Of a stretch of 64,000 bases of DNA, positions 17,500 through 26,056 are shown in pieces. The stretch's first letter is position 1; each line of letters opens with the position of its first letter. The position numbers and the translations under genes were made by a program. Origin of the DNA: Paenibacillus humicola (GTDB lineage Bacteria > Bacillota > Bacilli > Paenibacillales > Paenibacillaceae); assembly GCF_028826105.1 (NCBI RefSeq), contig NZ_JAQGPL010000001.1, positions 5,587,501 through 5,651,500 of the forward strand. The letters run 5' to 3'. Under the pieces are notes generated by a model. It was not told where the DNA came from. It did not search any database and saw nothing but the letters and a program-made list of their open reading frames with translations.

Positions 17500-18816
17500 C
17501 TAATCCCGCTCGTAAATCGAGCCCGTGCGGCTCGCGAACAGCTCGCCGTATACTTTCTCGGCGTAAGCGTCGGTCATGCCGGCGATGTAGTCGGCGACGA
17601 GCCTCGGCCACGTCCAGTTGTCCTTCAGCCGCTCGAAGCTCTCGATCCAGTCGGGCGGCACGATGAGCCGTCCCGTCTCCTCACGCTTGAACGTTTCCCA
17701 CAGCCGTTGGAGCATGATTTCGCTGCGTTTCTGCAGGCGCTGCACGCGAAAATCTTTGATCAGCGTCACCCACGCCAGCTTTTTCAAAATTTCCATCGTC
17801 CGCAGCAGCTCCAGGTCCTCCTGGCCGTCCGCCACGAACGTGACCCGCTTCCAGCCGGTGCGGGCATCGTCGATAATGCCGACCCTGCCGGCGAATTTGC
17901 TCACCCAGCGGGCTTTCATTTCGCGTCTGGCGCGCGAAGCCTCGCGGCCGCTTTCGGCGTAGACCGCCTCCCACTGCTCCAAATAACGCGCGCATACCGA
18001 ACGAACCATCGCCAAAATATCGACCTGATCCCAGCCGACGTTCGTATTGCCGGTATCCTCCACGATTTCCTGCACGAGATGGGCCGCCAGCCGGTCGTCT
18101 TCGAAAAAGCTGCGGTTCATCTGGATTTTGCCCGCGCGGATGCCATCCTCGATGTCGTGCGTGGAATAAGCGATGTCGTCGCACAGGTCCATCAGCTGAG
18201 CCTCAAGCGTCGCGCAGCCCTCCGGCATGCCCCACAGCCCGCGCAAATACCGGATGCCTTCCCACTCCTTCGGATACACGCCCTTCAGCCGCCCGGGCTC
18301 CTCGAGGCTGAACGGATATTTGTTGATCGCCAGCAGCGCGGCGGCGGTCAAATCGAGCCCGCTGTCGCTGCCCGCCCGCTTCTCGAGAAACATGAGAATG
18401 CGGTAATTTTGCGCGTTCCCCTCATAGGGCAGCCCGTGCTCGGCGGTCAGCAGCCGGTTCAGCACCTCTTCCCCTTTATGGCCGAAGGGCGGATGCCCCA
18501 GGTCGTGCGCAAGCGCGGCGATTTCGACCACTTCGGGCTGAATGACCAGCCCCGGATGAGCGGTTTTGGCCAGGAAGGGCTCCGTCTTGTTCAGGCGCCG
18601 CGCCACTTCGCGGGCGATCTGCGACACTTCCAGCGAATGCGTCAGACGCGTCCGGTAATAGTCGCCCGTCCCCGCGCCAAATACCTGCGATTTCCCCTGC
18701 AGACGGCGAAAAGCCGGCGATTGGATCAGCCTGGCGTAATCCTTCTCGTATTCGTCGCGATCCTCGCTGGAATGCACATTTTCGGTATCGTATAAACGCA
18801 ATTTGCGTACATTCAT
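17500..18816 (-). CDS. dgt: dGTP triphosphohydrolase (HD domain)
   Basis: dGTPase cleaves dGTP to deoxyguanosine and triphosphate, tuning dNTP pools. The HD-domain ligands are seen in RTRLTHSLEVSQIAR (first His) and ALAHDLGHPPFGHKG (HD pair and following His), with DICDDIAYSTHDIEDG-like Asp downstream (visible as LCDDIAYSTHDIEDG). The start is ATG 18816 after AAAGGAAG, fourteen codons inside the longest frame, giving about 438 residues, normal for the long dGTPase class. It lies 101 bases after add, so both purine nucleotide genes may be co-transcribed; a GC-rich hairpin (about 18888-18908) without a T run lies between. Confidence 0.92.
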   Translation of the reverse strand: MNVRKLRLYDTENVHSSEDRDEYEKDYARLIQSPAFRRLQGKSQVFGAGTGDYYRTRLTHSLEVSQIAREVARRLNKTEPFLAKTAHPGLVIQPEVVEIAALAHDLGHPPFGHKGEEVLNRLLTAEHGLPYEGNAQNYRILMFLEKRAGSDSGLDLTAAALLAINKYPFSLEEPGRLKGVYPKEWEGIRYLRGLWGMPEGCATLEAQLMDLCDDIAYSTHDIEDGIRAGKIQMNRSFFEDDRLAAHLVQEIVEDTGNTNVGWDQVDILAMVRSVCARYLEQWEAVYAESGREASRARREMKARWVSKFAGRVGIIDDARTGWKRVTFVADGQEDLELLRTMEILKKLAWVTLIKDFRVQRLQKRSEIMLQRLWETFKREETGRLIVPPDWIESFERLKDNWTWPRLVADYIAGMTDAYAEKVYGELFASRTGSIYERD

Positions 18817-18917
18817 CGGCTTCTTCCTTTCTGATCTGCCGTGCGAGCGAGAGAGCACGCGTCTGCACGCGGCCGGCTTGCCCGCCCGGGCCCGCGCCCG
18901 GGCAGCTCATGGCGGCA

Positions 18918-19967
18918 TTACAGCCCAAGCTCCACGAACGCTTCGTTCATTTTTCGCCGCAGCGGCGTTTTCACGTCCTCGCCGGCAAATGCCGCGTCCA
19001 GCGCGCCGCGGACCAGACCGGCAATGTCGTGCTCGGCAAGTCCGCACCGTTCCATGAGCGTCAAATATTCGCGCGTTAGCGTCGTGCCCGAGACGGTCCG
19101 GTTGTCCGTATTGACCGTCACGGCAAGCCCTTCGCGCAAAAAATCCGGCAGCGGGTAGTCCCTCCACAGCTCCACCGCCTTGGTCTGCAGATTGCTGACC
19201 GGGCACATTTCGAGCGGGATGCGCCGCGCTTTGACGAGCTCAAGCACGGACCGGTCCTGCGTCAGCCGTACGCCGTGGCCGATCCGCCGGGCGCCCAGCC
19301 GTTCCACCGCCTCGCGGACATTGTCCGGCCCGGCCGCTTCGCCTGCGTGGATCGTGACCGGGAGCCCGAGCCCGGCCGCCAGCCCGAACAAGCCGCGGAA
19401 CCGCGATGCCGGGAACGACGCTTCGTCCCCGGCCAGATCGACGGCGACAACGCCGCGGTCCCGGAACCGGGCGGCCGCCTCCACGACCGGACGGTTCACA
19501 TCGGCATCGTGATGCCGCATGCAGATCGCGATCGCCCGGCTCGCGACGCCGAATTCCGCTTCGCCCTGCCGCAGACCGCTCAGCACATGGGCGATCGCCG
19601 CGTCCGGCGTCATGCCGCCAGCGGTATGCAGCTGCGGCGCAAAGCGCACCTCCATGTACAGGCAGCGCTCCTCCGCAGCCTGCCGGACAAGATCGCAGGC
19701 GATGCGCTCCAGCGCCTCGCCGTCCTGCATGAACGGCAGCACGAAATCGAAGGTTTTCAAGTAGTCCCGCAGACTTTCGCAGTCGTCCGGGACGGTCATA
19801 TAGGCAAGCAGCGCCTCCGGAGTGTCGGCGGGAAGAGCGAGCTTCCGCTCCCGGGCAAGCGCCAGCAGCATTTCCGGCCGCACGCTTCCGTCCAGATGGA
19901 CATGAAGGTCGACCTTCGGAAATGCGGCCATTCTTCGCTTTTGCTCCTCATGAACGGACGTCAACAC
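18918..19967 (-). CDS. add: Adenosine deaminase
   Basis: Zinc enzyme converting adenosine (and deoxyadenosine) to inosine in purine salvage. Motifs in order: KVDLHVHLDGS with the HxH zinc ligands, TIHAGEAAGPDN with the third His and catalytic Glu, RRIGHGVRL with the catalytic His, and VNTDNRTVSGT with the metal Asp. The longest frame opens at 20030, but GGAGGAGGGGG lies just upstream of GTG 19967, which is chosen; an internal ATG (MAAFPKVD) has a weaker site. It is followed by dgt in the same direction, which fits purine handling. Confidence 0.92.
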   Translation of the reverse strand: MLTSVHEEQKRRMAAFPKVDLHVHLDGSVRPEMLLALARERKLALPADTPEALLAYMTVPDDCESLRDYLKTFDFVLPFMQDGEALERIACDLVRQAAEERCLYMEVRFAPQLHTAGGMTPDAAIAHVLSGLRQGEAEFGVASRAIAICMRHHDADVNRPVVEAAARFRDRGVVAVDLAGDEASFPASRFRGLFGLAAGLGLPVTIHAGEAAGPDNVREAVERLGARRIGHGVRLTQDRSVLELVKARRIPLEMCPVSNLQTKAVELWRDYPLPDFLREGLAVTVNTDNRTVSGTTLTREYLTLMERCGLAEHDIAGLVRGALDAAFAGEDVKTPLRRKMNEAFVELGL

Positions 19968-20094
19968 CGATTCTCCCCCTCCTCCGATTATCGTATTCAA
20001 GTCAAGCGGCTTATGACGCCGATCTCTCATTTTAAATGAGGTTTATTCACACCGATTTGCCACGGACAAGCCGCGTAATCTTATTCTAAACCAA

Positions 20095-20140
20095 AAACGG
20101 CCGAAATGCCCCATTTTCATGGAGCAGCCGGCCGAAATTT
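20095..20140 (-). terminator. Terminator after glutathione peroxidase
   Basis: CGGCCG arms (20099-20104 and 20129-20134) with an inner weaker pairing; on the minus strand they are followed by TTTTTGG. It lies 25 bases past the gpx stop. Confidence 0.55.
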
Positions 20141-20164
20141 TCAGGCTGCCATTCAAAACTTCCG

Positions 20165-20665
20165 TTACAGCAACGACTCGATCGAGGGCTTGATGTCATT
20201 CGGTACGACCCTCGGCTCGAAACGGCCGACGACTTGTCCGTCGCGGCCGATCAGGAATTTCGTGAAATTCCAGCGGATCGAGTTGTCGTTGCCGCTCTCC
20301 GCCGCGTCCTCGCCCTGATACGGCGCCGCTTCCGTCAGATAGGCAAAAAGCGGATGCGCCGTCTCATCGCGGACATCGGTTTTTGCGAACAGCGGGAACG
20401 TCACGCCGTAGTTGATTTTGCAGAAGGACTGCACCTCTTCGTTGGTGCCCGGCTCCTGCTGGCCGAACTGGTTCGACGGGAAGCCGAGAATTTCGAGGCC
20501 TTGTCCCTTGTACTGCTCGTAGAGCGCCTGAAGCCCCTCGTACTGCGGCGTAAGGCCGCATTTGCTGGCCGTATTGACGATCAGCAGCACCTTGCCTTTG
20601 TAGTCGGACAATGATTTCGGCTCGCCGGTAATCGTATTCGCCTCAAAATCGTAAACCGTGGTCAT
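20165..20665 (-). CDS. Glutathione peroxidase-like thiol peroxidase
   Basis: 166-residue cytosolic peroxidase of the Cys type. The catalytic triad is visible: Cys in NTASKCGLTPQY, Gln in FPSNQFGQQEPGTNEE and Trp in IRWNFTKFLIG. Bacillales lack glutathione, so such enzymes normally use thioredoxin to reduce peroxides; a second Cys (SFCKINYG) fits an atypical two-Cys cycle. ATG 20665 follows a GGAGGAGG site. It stands alone with its own terminator. Confidence 0.93.
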   Translation of the reverse strand: MTTVYDFEANTITGEPKSLSDYKGKVLLIVNTASKCGLTPQYEGLQALYEQYKGQGLEILGFPSNQFGQQEPGTNEEVQSFCKINYGVTFPLFAKTDVRDETAHPLFAYLTEAAPYQGEDAAESGNDNSIRWNFTKFLIGRDGQVVGRFEPRVVPNDIKPSIESLL

Positions 20666-20808
20666 GATCGGTTACCTCCTCCAAATATTCGTTCGAATGC
20701 GGCTTCCGGCAATCGGCCGGCGGATAGCATTTGATTCAAACGTAGCGATTTCTTCCAGGGAAGTCAAGCATCAAGGACGCGCGGGAGGGAAAGACTGTTA
20801 AATTTTCC

Positions 20809-20883
20809 TTTACATGCGAGGCGCCCCCTGCTAAAATGGCATCACCTTATATGTTAACCATAATGAACAAATTCAGGTTAACA
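20809..20883 (+). promoter_or_regulatory. bioB promoter with BirA operator
   Basis: TTTACA (20809-20814), 17 bases, TAAAAT (20832-20837) form a SigA promoter. From +8 or so, TGTTAACC (20852-20859), 16 bases, GGTTAACA (20876-20883) match the Firmicutes BirA operator, where biotinyl-BirA dimers repress biotin genes. With bioB downstream the assignment is strong. The 140 bases between operator and bioB hold two small hairpins and no recognised riboswitch. Confidence 0.88.
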
Positions 20884-21032
20884 ATTAATAATCAGGCGCT
20901 GTCCAGAAATCACGGCGAAAAGCATCCCAGCCGCAACTATGCGGGATTGCAGGAACTAGCTGACCTGGCGGCCATAGGATACATGCCGTAAGAAAGTAGG
21001 GGCGGCAAATAAAATCGGGAGAGGTGCGAGAC

Positions 21033-22028
21033 ATGACAATCACGGCGAAGACGGACTGGTTCAAGCTTGCGCATAAAGCGCTTGACGGAGAGCGACTTCA
21101 CTTGGCGGAAGCGCTTGCGGTGCTGGAAGCGGACAATGACGAGGTGCTGCCGATTTTACAGGCGGCTTATCAGGTACGAAAGCATTTTTACGGCAGGAAG
21201 GTCAAGCTGAATATGATTATGAACGCCAAAAGCGGCCTGTGCCCCGAAGACTGCGGCTACTGCTCGCAATCGGCCGTATCTTCGGCTTCGGTCTCGAAAT
21301 ATTCGCTGCTCGATAAGGAAACGCTGCTCGCCGGCGCGCGGGAGGCGATGAACCGCAAAGCGGGTACATACTGCATCGTCGCGTCCGGCAGAGGTCCGAC
21401 CGAGAAGGAGCTGGAGCAGGTTGCCCTGGCCGTAAAGGAAATCCGCGAGACGATGCCGCTTAAAATTTGCGCCTGCCTGGGTATTTTGAAGGACGGACAG
21501 GCGGAGAAGCTGGCCGCGGCCGGCGTTCACCGCTACAATCACAACCTGAACACAAGCAGAGCGAACTTCCCGTCGATCACGTCGACCCATACGTACGACG
21601 ACCGGGTAGAAACGGTGGAAAAAGCGAAACGGTCCGGCATGTCCCCCTGTTCCGGCGTCATTATCGGCATGGGCGAGACGCACGAGGAAATCGCCGACAT
21701 GGCCTTCGCGCTCCGGGAACTGGATGCGGATTCGATCCCGGTCAATTTTTTGAACGCCATTCCCGGCACTCCCTTGGAGAACGCCGGCCGTACGCCGGCC
21801 ATGAAGGCATTGAAGGTGCTTGCGCTGTTCAGGTTCGTCTGCCCATCCAAGGAAATCCGCGTCGCGGGCGGCCGGGAGGTGAATCTGCGCTCGCTGCAGC
21901 CGCTGGCGCTTTATGCGGCGAATTCGCTGTTCGTCGGCGACTATTTGACGACCGAAGGTCAGAAAGCGGACGCCGACCATCGGATGATCGAAGATCTTGG
22001 GTTTGAAATCGAAATGTGCGCGCTGTAG
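21033..22028 (+). CDS. bioB: Biotin synthase
   Basis: Radical SAM enzyme inserting sulfur into dethiobiotin, the last step of biotin synthesis. The SAM-cluster motif SGLCPEDCGYCSQS (CxxxCxxC) lies at about residues 63-76, with the conserved YNHNLNTS and SGVIIGMGET downstream; Arg of the second cluster site is in IRVAGGREVNLR. GTG 21024 opens the frame, but GGGAGAG at 21017-21023 is better spaced for ATG 21033, giving 331 residues. No other bio gene is adjacent, so it is a stand-alone BirA-regulated gene. Confidence 0.95.
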   Translation: MTITAKTDWFKLAHKALDGERLHLAEALAVLEADNDEVLPILQAAYQVRKHFYGRKVKLNMIMNAKSGLCPEDCGYCSQSAVSSASVSKYSLLDKETLLAGAREAMNRKAGTYCIVASGRGPTEKELEQVALAVKEIRETMPLKICACLGILKDGQAEKLAAAGVHRYNHNLNTSRANFPSITSTHTYDDRVETVEKAKRSGMSPCSGVIIGMGETHEEIADMAFALRELDADSIPVNFLNAIPGTPLENAGRTPAMKALKVLALFRFVCPSKEIRVAGGREVNLRSLQPLALYAANSLFVGDYLTTEGQKADADHRMIEDLGFEIEMCAL

Positions 22029-22204
22029 AAAACATGAGGGGACGAAGCGCTTCGGAGGGGAAGATCGCTGACGCGGGCCCCGGCCCGGGCGGCGGTCAAA
22101 CCTTTTTCAAGGGAGAAGCCTCAGAAAAATCGAATGGGATCTTGCGGCTTCATCAGGCACAATTCGTACCTTCAGCCGCCTGCCCCTGCAAACAGCCGAG
22201 CGAA

Positions 22205-22241
22205 ACAAACAACCTCCGGCACTTGGAAAGCGGTCCGGAGG
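22205..22241 (-). terminator. Terminator after the 160-residue membrane protein gene
   Basis: CCTCCGG and CCGGAGG arms; on the minus strand they are followed by TTGTTTGTTT. It lies 15 bases past the stop at 22256. Confidence 0.75.
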
Positions 22242-22255
22242 CTGCGGCTGGCAGG

Positions 22256-22738
22256 TCAGGCGTTTTTCTCTTTATTCAAGCGGCGTTTGAAGTAGATGAA
22301 TACCGGCAGCGGAACGACGATCCAGCCCAAGGATTTGATCATCGTGTTGACCGCCTGGCGCTCCGTCCGCTCCCTCTGCTCCGACAGCATCAGGTCGTAA
22401 TCCTTCCTGAGCTGTTCGTCCGACAGCTGCTGCCCGTCCGCCGGCTTCGGATTGCCTTTGCCGTCCAGCGCGATCCCGGTGCGCATCTGCTTGTATTCGT
22501 CGTACGTCTGGTAATACGAAGAAGGAGCGACGAGATCGGCAAGCCCCATAAACACGCCAACGCTTCCCCCAAGAACCATCATCAGCGTCACGAACAAAAT
22601 CAGGTACTGATAAATTTTGTGAAACATAACATCCCCCTCTGCGTTTGTCTTGTTGTTTTTGGCGGCAATGACGGAGACCATAAAGAAAATCAGGCTGACT
22701 GCAACGACACCCACGATAAAAAGGATAAACGCAAACAC
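22256..22738 (-). CDS. Hypothetical membrane protein, three predicted helices
   Basis: 160 residues. Hydrophobic stretches at about 2-24 (FILFIVGVVAVSLIFFMVSV), 44-70 (YLILFVTLMMVLGGSVGVFM) and 138-152 (LGWIVVPLPVFIYF), with a charged loop of about 70 residues between the second and third. No catalytic motif or family was recognised. GTG 22738 follows AAAGGAGG with six bases of spacing. It is monocistronic with its own terminator. Confidence 0.75.
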   Translation of the reverse strand: MFAFILFIVGVVAVSLIFFMVSVIAAKNNKTNAEGDVMFHKIYQYLILFVTLMMVLGGSVGVFMGLADLVAPSSYYQTYDEYKQMRTGIALDGKGNPKPADGQQLSDEQLRKDYDLMLSEQRERTERQAVNTMIKSLGWIVVPLPVFIYFKRRLNKEKNA

Positions 22739-22950
22739 GGAACCCCTCCTTTCGCTCTCTCTCCTTTCGTATCATAGCATAGCGGAAACAATCCTTCTTA
22801 CGCTTTATTATGGAAACGGTTTCGCTTCTCTATTCACCGCGGGACCGGTTAACCCGCCCCTCCTGCCGCGGGCATCTCCGCGTGGTCGACCGGCGCTCTC
22901 ATGCAGCGAAACACCGCGGATAGGGAGCCGCGCACGGTGAAGAAAACGAA

Positions 22951-22990
22951 AAAACCTCCGGACCCTTTATAGAGCCCCGGAGGTTTTCGA
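22951..22990 (-). terminator. Terminator after the epimerase-like gene
   Basis: AAAACCTCCGG (22951-22961) and CCGGAGGTTTT (22977-22987) arms; on the minus strand a six-T run follows. The rest of 22739-23025 shows no gene. Confidence 0.85.
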
Positions 22991-23025
22991 GCGCGTGCTT
23001 GCTTGCGGTTCCGACTGTTCCGCGG

Positions 23026-23790
23026 TTACCCGAGCAGTCCGGCTTCCTTCAGGTTCAAATAGCTGACCGTGACCGTCTCGAACGGAGTCAGGTTGCGCAC
23101 CTTATCCTGCTCGACCGTCATCCATTCCACGCCGCCTATCTCGCACGCCGCCTGGATCGAGCCCTTGATGTCGACGACGCCGGTGCCGACGGCCGTCCAT
23201 TTGCCGACCTCGTCCGTCCCGTAGACGTCCTTCAGGTGGATCGCCGGAACGCGGCCCGCCATTTTCTTCAAAATATGCGCCGGCTGCGCGCCGCCGACCG
23301 CGATCCAGGCGACGTCAAGCCGGAAAAACACGTTCTTGGGATCGGTATACTCCGCCAGAAGGTCAAGCGCATATACGCCGTTAAACGTCGTTTTGAACTC
23401 GTGATCGTGGTTATGATAGCAAAATTTCAGTCCTTCGCGGGCCAGCCGCTCCCCCGCGGCGTTGTACAGCTCGGCGTCACGGAGCACCTCTTCCCGGGAG
23501 TTGCAGGTCGCCCACCACATCGTCACATGCGACGTTTCGAGCGCATGGGCGTCCGCAATGATCTTGTCGAGATCTTCCCGCAGCGCGTCCTTGCCGGCGC
23601 TGTGCGTCGCGACCCGCAGCCCGAGGTCGTGGAACCGCTTGACGTTTTCTTTGACGTCGCCCTGCAGCAAGTAATGCGCCCCTTCGATGCCCTCGTATCC
23701 GATTTCCGCGACCCGCTTCAGCGTGCCCCATAAATCCTGCTTCACTTCTTCATGAATGAGTCCGATCAGGCCGAGCTTCGGTCTTGTCAT
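23026..23790 (-). CDS. Sugar phosphate isomerase/epimerase (AP2Ec TIM barrel)
   Basis: 254 residues, xylose-isomerase-like TIM barrel. Metal and catalytic positions can be placed in YEGIEGAH, a central HNHDHEF segment, FFRLDVAWIAVGG and the C-terminal VEWMTVEQD. Family members convert or dehydrate keto-sugars and inosose-type polyols. ATG 23790 overlaps the end of the oxidoreductase gene by four bases (ATGA), so the two enzymes act together, probably in catabolism of a modified sugar or inositol isomer. The substrate is not known. Confidence 0.87.
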   Translation of the reverse strand: MTRPKLGLIGLIHEEVKQDLWGTLKRVAEIGYEGIEGAHYLLQGDVKENVKRFHDLGLRVATHSAGKDALREDLDKIIADAHALETSHVTMWWATCNSREEVLRDAELYNAAGERLAREGLKFCYHNHDHEFKTTFNGVYALDLLAEYTDPKNVFFRLDVAWIAVGGAQPAHILKKMAGRVPAIHLKDVYGTDEVGKWTAVGTGVVDIKGSIQAACEIGGVEWMTVEQDKVRNLTPFETVTVSYLNLKEAGLLG

Positions 23791-24842
23791 TTCGATTGTA
23801 CCTCCTTTATTTTGTAAGCGGCGGAGTGCGCGAACGCCCCGTTCTCCAGCATCGTAATGAACGGATTGTCCGTCACGCCTTCAAGCGGCAGCGCCACGCG
23901 GGCATGACGGCGGACCGATTCGTAGAAGGCGAAAATAATTTCCGCCGCGCGCAGCGCCTTTTTGTAGGACAGCTCGGGCTCTTCGCCCGTTTCCAGGCAG
24001 TCGAGCGCATTGCGGACAAGCCCGATCATCTGCTCGCCGGGCTGCAGCTCGATAACGGGCGGCTTCCAGGACGGATCAGCGTACACGGCGGCTTGGCGGA
24101 ATTCGCCGTCCCAGAATACCTCGATGAAGCCTTTCTCCCCGATGACCCGGACGCCGCCCCAGATGTCCATGTCCGGCCCGCCCAGCTGGATGTTGGCCCG
24201 CACGCCGTTCTCGAAGACGATGATGCCGGCCGCCACCGACTCGGAAGGCACGTTGAACCAGTTATACGTTTCGCTCGCGTCGACGGCGCCGAGCACCCAT
24301 TTGGCCGGGCACTCGTTCATGAAGCTGAGCGCCTGGTCGAACGTATGCGTGCCGCAGTCGAGCAGATTGGGCGGCGAGAACAGGTCCATGCGCAGCAGCT
24401 TGCCGAACACCCCGTCGCCGATCATCTTCCGCACCGCCCGGTTGCCGGACGAGAAACGGCGCTGATGGGAGAACGTCAGCTGGCAGCCGGTCCTTTCCGC
24501 GATCCGCGCCAGCTCCTGGCAGTCGCCCCAGGTCGGCGCCATCGGTTTCTCCGACAGCAGCGCCTTGACGCCCGCTTCCGCGCAATCGCGAAAAACGGGG
24601 AGATGAAGCGGCGTCCACAGGCAGAGAATGACGACGTCCGGCCGTTCGTTGGCCAGCATCTCCTTATAATCGGTGTAGACAACACCCTCGAAGCCGAATT
24701 CGGTATTCAGGGCGGCGGCGGCTTCCGCATTGATATCGGACAGCGCGACCACTTCGCACCTCGCATCGGCTTTGACCCCGACCGCATGCTCGTGCGCGCG
24801 TCTGCCGCAGCCGATAAAGGCTACGCGGTATGTCTTGCTCAT
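23787..24842 (-). CDS. Gfo/Idh/MocA family oxidoreductase
   Basis: 351 residues. The N-terminal Rossmann fold (VAFIGCGRRAHEHA, residues 7-20) binds NAD(P); EKPMAPTW near 105 carries the conserved Lys, and GTHTFDQALSFM the catalytic His region. It is the first gene of a two-gene operon with an epimerase-like protein. GAGAGGAGAG precedes ATG 24842. A LacI/CcpA-type operator lies in its leader, so sugar-dependent control is likely. Confidence 0.9.
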   Translation of the reverse strand: MSKTYRVAFIGCGRRAHEHAVGVKADARCEVVALSDINAEAAAALNTEFGFEGVVYTDYKEMLANERPDVVILCLWTPLHLPVFRDCAEAGVKALLSEKPMAPTWGDCQELARIAERTGCQLTFSHQRRFSSGNRAVRKMIGDGVFGKLLRMDLFSPPNLLDCGTHTFDQALSFMNECPAKWVLGAVDASETYNWFNVPSESVAAGIIVFENGVRANIQLGGPDMDIWGGVRVIGEKGFIEVFWDGEFRQAAVYADPSWKPPVIELQPGEQMIGLVRNALDCLETGEEPELSYKKALRAAEIIFAFYESVRRHARVALPLEGVTDNPFITMLENGAFAHSAAYKIKEVQSK

Positions 24843-24862
24843 CGGTCACTCTCCTCTCGGCG

Positions 24863-24876
24863 TTAAAGCGTTTTCA
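24863..24876 (-). promoter_or_regulatory. Catabolite-responsive (cre) or LacI-type operator
   Basis: TGAAAACGCTTTAA on the minus strand matches the cre consensus at all but one fixed base. It lies 20-34 bases upstream of ATG 24842, where bound CcpA or a LacI-family repressor would block transcription of the oxidoreductase/epimerase operon. Nothing else was recognised in 24877-25017. Confidence 0.55.
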
Positions 24877-25017
24877 TTTAATGTTCGATAGAACGTCCGT
24901 CTATTTCAATTATTGAGAACGCACGCCAAAATAACAATGGAGCGAACCTTCAAAAAAATGGACTCGTTTGATTTTCCGGCCGTGCGGAGGAAGGATCCCG
25001 CTGCGAAATGAAAATAA

Positions 25018-25042
25018 CCGCAGATGCTTGTGGCATCTGCGG
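25018..25042 (-). terminator. Terminator downstream of ccdC-like gene
   Basis: Perfect ten-base arms CCGCAGATGC and GCATCTGCGG around a five-base loop, followed on the minus strand by TTATTTTC. It lies about 120 bases past the stop at 25166; nothing else is seen between them. Confidence 0.75.
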
Positions 25043-25165
25043 CCGGTCGCGTATCCGCCATCAGGGACGGCGGATGCTTGCCGTTGCCGAGGGATGGGTT
25101 GTTTCCGTTCCCGTCATTGCATTAAGACGCGGACAATCCGTGCCGCGACTGAGTGGCGGCCCCTC

Positions 25166-25660
25166 CTATTCCGGGCTTTCCCGCTGCAGCTTCAGGTATT
25201 CCCGCAGCATGGCGAGCCGCCAGACGAGGATCATGCCGAAGGCAAGCACGAAGAACAGCGCGCCCGTCTGCGGAATCGTCACGTACCGCTCGATCTCCTC
25301 ATGCAGCAGCAGCCGGAGCAGGATCAGGATCAAAATGATAAAAATAAACATTTTCGACCGCCGCAGCACGATTTCCCCGCCCGACCGCTCGAGCTTCGAC
25401 GTGCGGATGAGCGGATAGGCCAGCAGCAGCGCGCCGACGGCGAAGGCGCCGAGCGCCCACAGCAGCGGAATGCGCATGAAAGGCGCAACAAACATCAGGA
25501 AGCCGGACGACATGCCGAGCGGCGGAATGATGATTTTGCGCAGATTGGTCGGCCGGTTCGACGCCCGAAGGCGCAGAAACGCCACGGCGAACCCGGATAA
25601 AATCGTCACGACCAGAGAACCGATATGGGTCAGATGAACGGTTGGCGGAAAAATGCTCAC
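25166..25660 (-). CDS. CcdC family membrane protein
   Basis: 164 residues with five hydrophobic segments. It matches CcdC (DUF1453) as known from the Bacillus ccdA region: LRKIIIPPLGMSSGFLMFVAP, LLAYPLIRTSKLE, a SKMFIFIILILILLRL helix and the C-terminal IPQTGALFFVLAFGMILVWR. Its function is unclear; it is not essential for cytochrome c maturation. The start is GTG 25660 with AAGGAG 11 bases upstream. No ccdA or ccdB gene is nearby. Confidence 0.78.
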   Translation of the reverse strand: MSIFPPTVHLTHIGSLVVTILSGFAVAFLRLRASNRPTNLRKIIIPPLGMSSGFLMFVAPFMRIPLLWALGAFAVGALLLAYPLIRTSKLERSGGEIVLRRSKMFIFIILILILLRLLLHEEIERYVTIPQTGALFFVLAFGMILVWRLAMLREYLKLQRESPE

Positions 25661-25737
25661 GCGGATTGCAGCTCCTTTTCAAGCGGCATAAGGCGTTTTC
25701 TTTTATCGTACCTATTTTCAAACCGCGTTGCAAATGT

Positions 25738-25908
25738 TTAATCCATGTTGCGGACGATCAAATACGCGATAAAGCCGAGCGGGCCCAAAATCAGGACGAC
25801 GAGCGCCCACAGGCAGCCGATATTGCCGCCCCGCTTCTCCGACGCGTCGGCCCATACCCAGAACAAGCCTACAATCGATATCATCCACAGCAAAAGCACG
25901 AATCCCAA
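25738..25908 (-). CDS. Small two-helix membrane protein, 56 residues
   Basis: Translation of the minus strand gives a 56-residue protein with two hydrophobic segments (FVLLLWMISIVGLFWVW and LWALVVLILGPLGFIAYLIV) separated by ADASEKRGGNIGC. The pattern of a helix, a charged 'DAxKRG' turn and GPLGxIxYLIVR matches the short PLDc_N-like membrane proteins of Bacillales. TTG 25908 with GGGAGG about ten bases upstream is the preferred start; GTG 25899 is an alternative. It lies 77 bases upstream of the ccdC-like gene on the same strand. Function unknown. Confidence 0.65.
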   Translation of the reverse strand: MGFVLLLWMISIVGLFWVWADASEKRGGNIGCLWALVVLILGPLGFIAYLIVRNMD

Positions 25909-26056
25909 AGCTCCGACGCCTCCCCGCTGCAGTGCGTTCCTTCTAAACTACATGCCGCGGTCGGCCGACTTATGTCAAAATTGTGTCTGTGTTAAAATGT
26001 GTCTGTCGTCCAATCGGGACAAAAGGAATTGTAAGATCGGCGAAGGGAGTTCGAAA

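Noticed and set aside
20885..21032. Riboswitch (cobalamin, TPP or SAM type) upstream of bioB
   Set aside because: None of the conserved box sequences of these classes is present; a BirA operator already explains regulation.
22811..22824. cre-like TGGAAACGGTTTCG
   Set aside because: It fails the conserved final CA and has no clear promoter relation to the membrane protein gene at 22256-22738.
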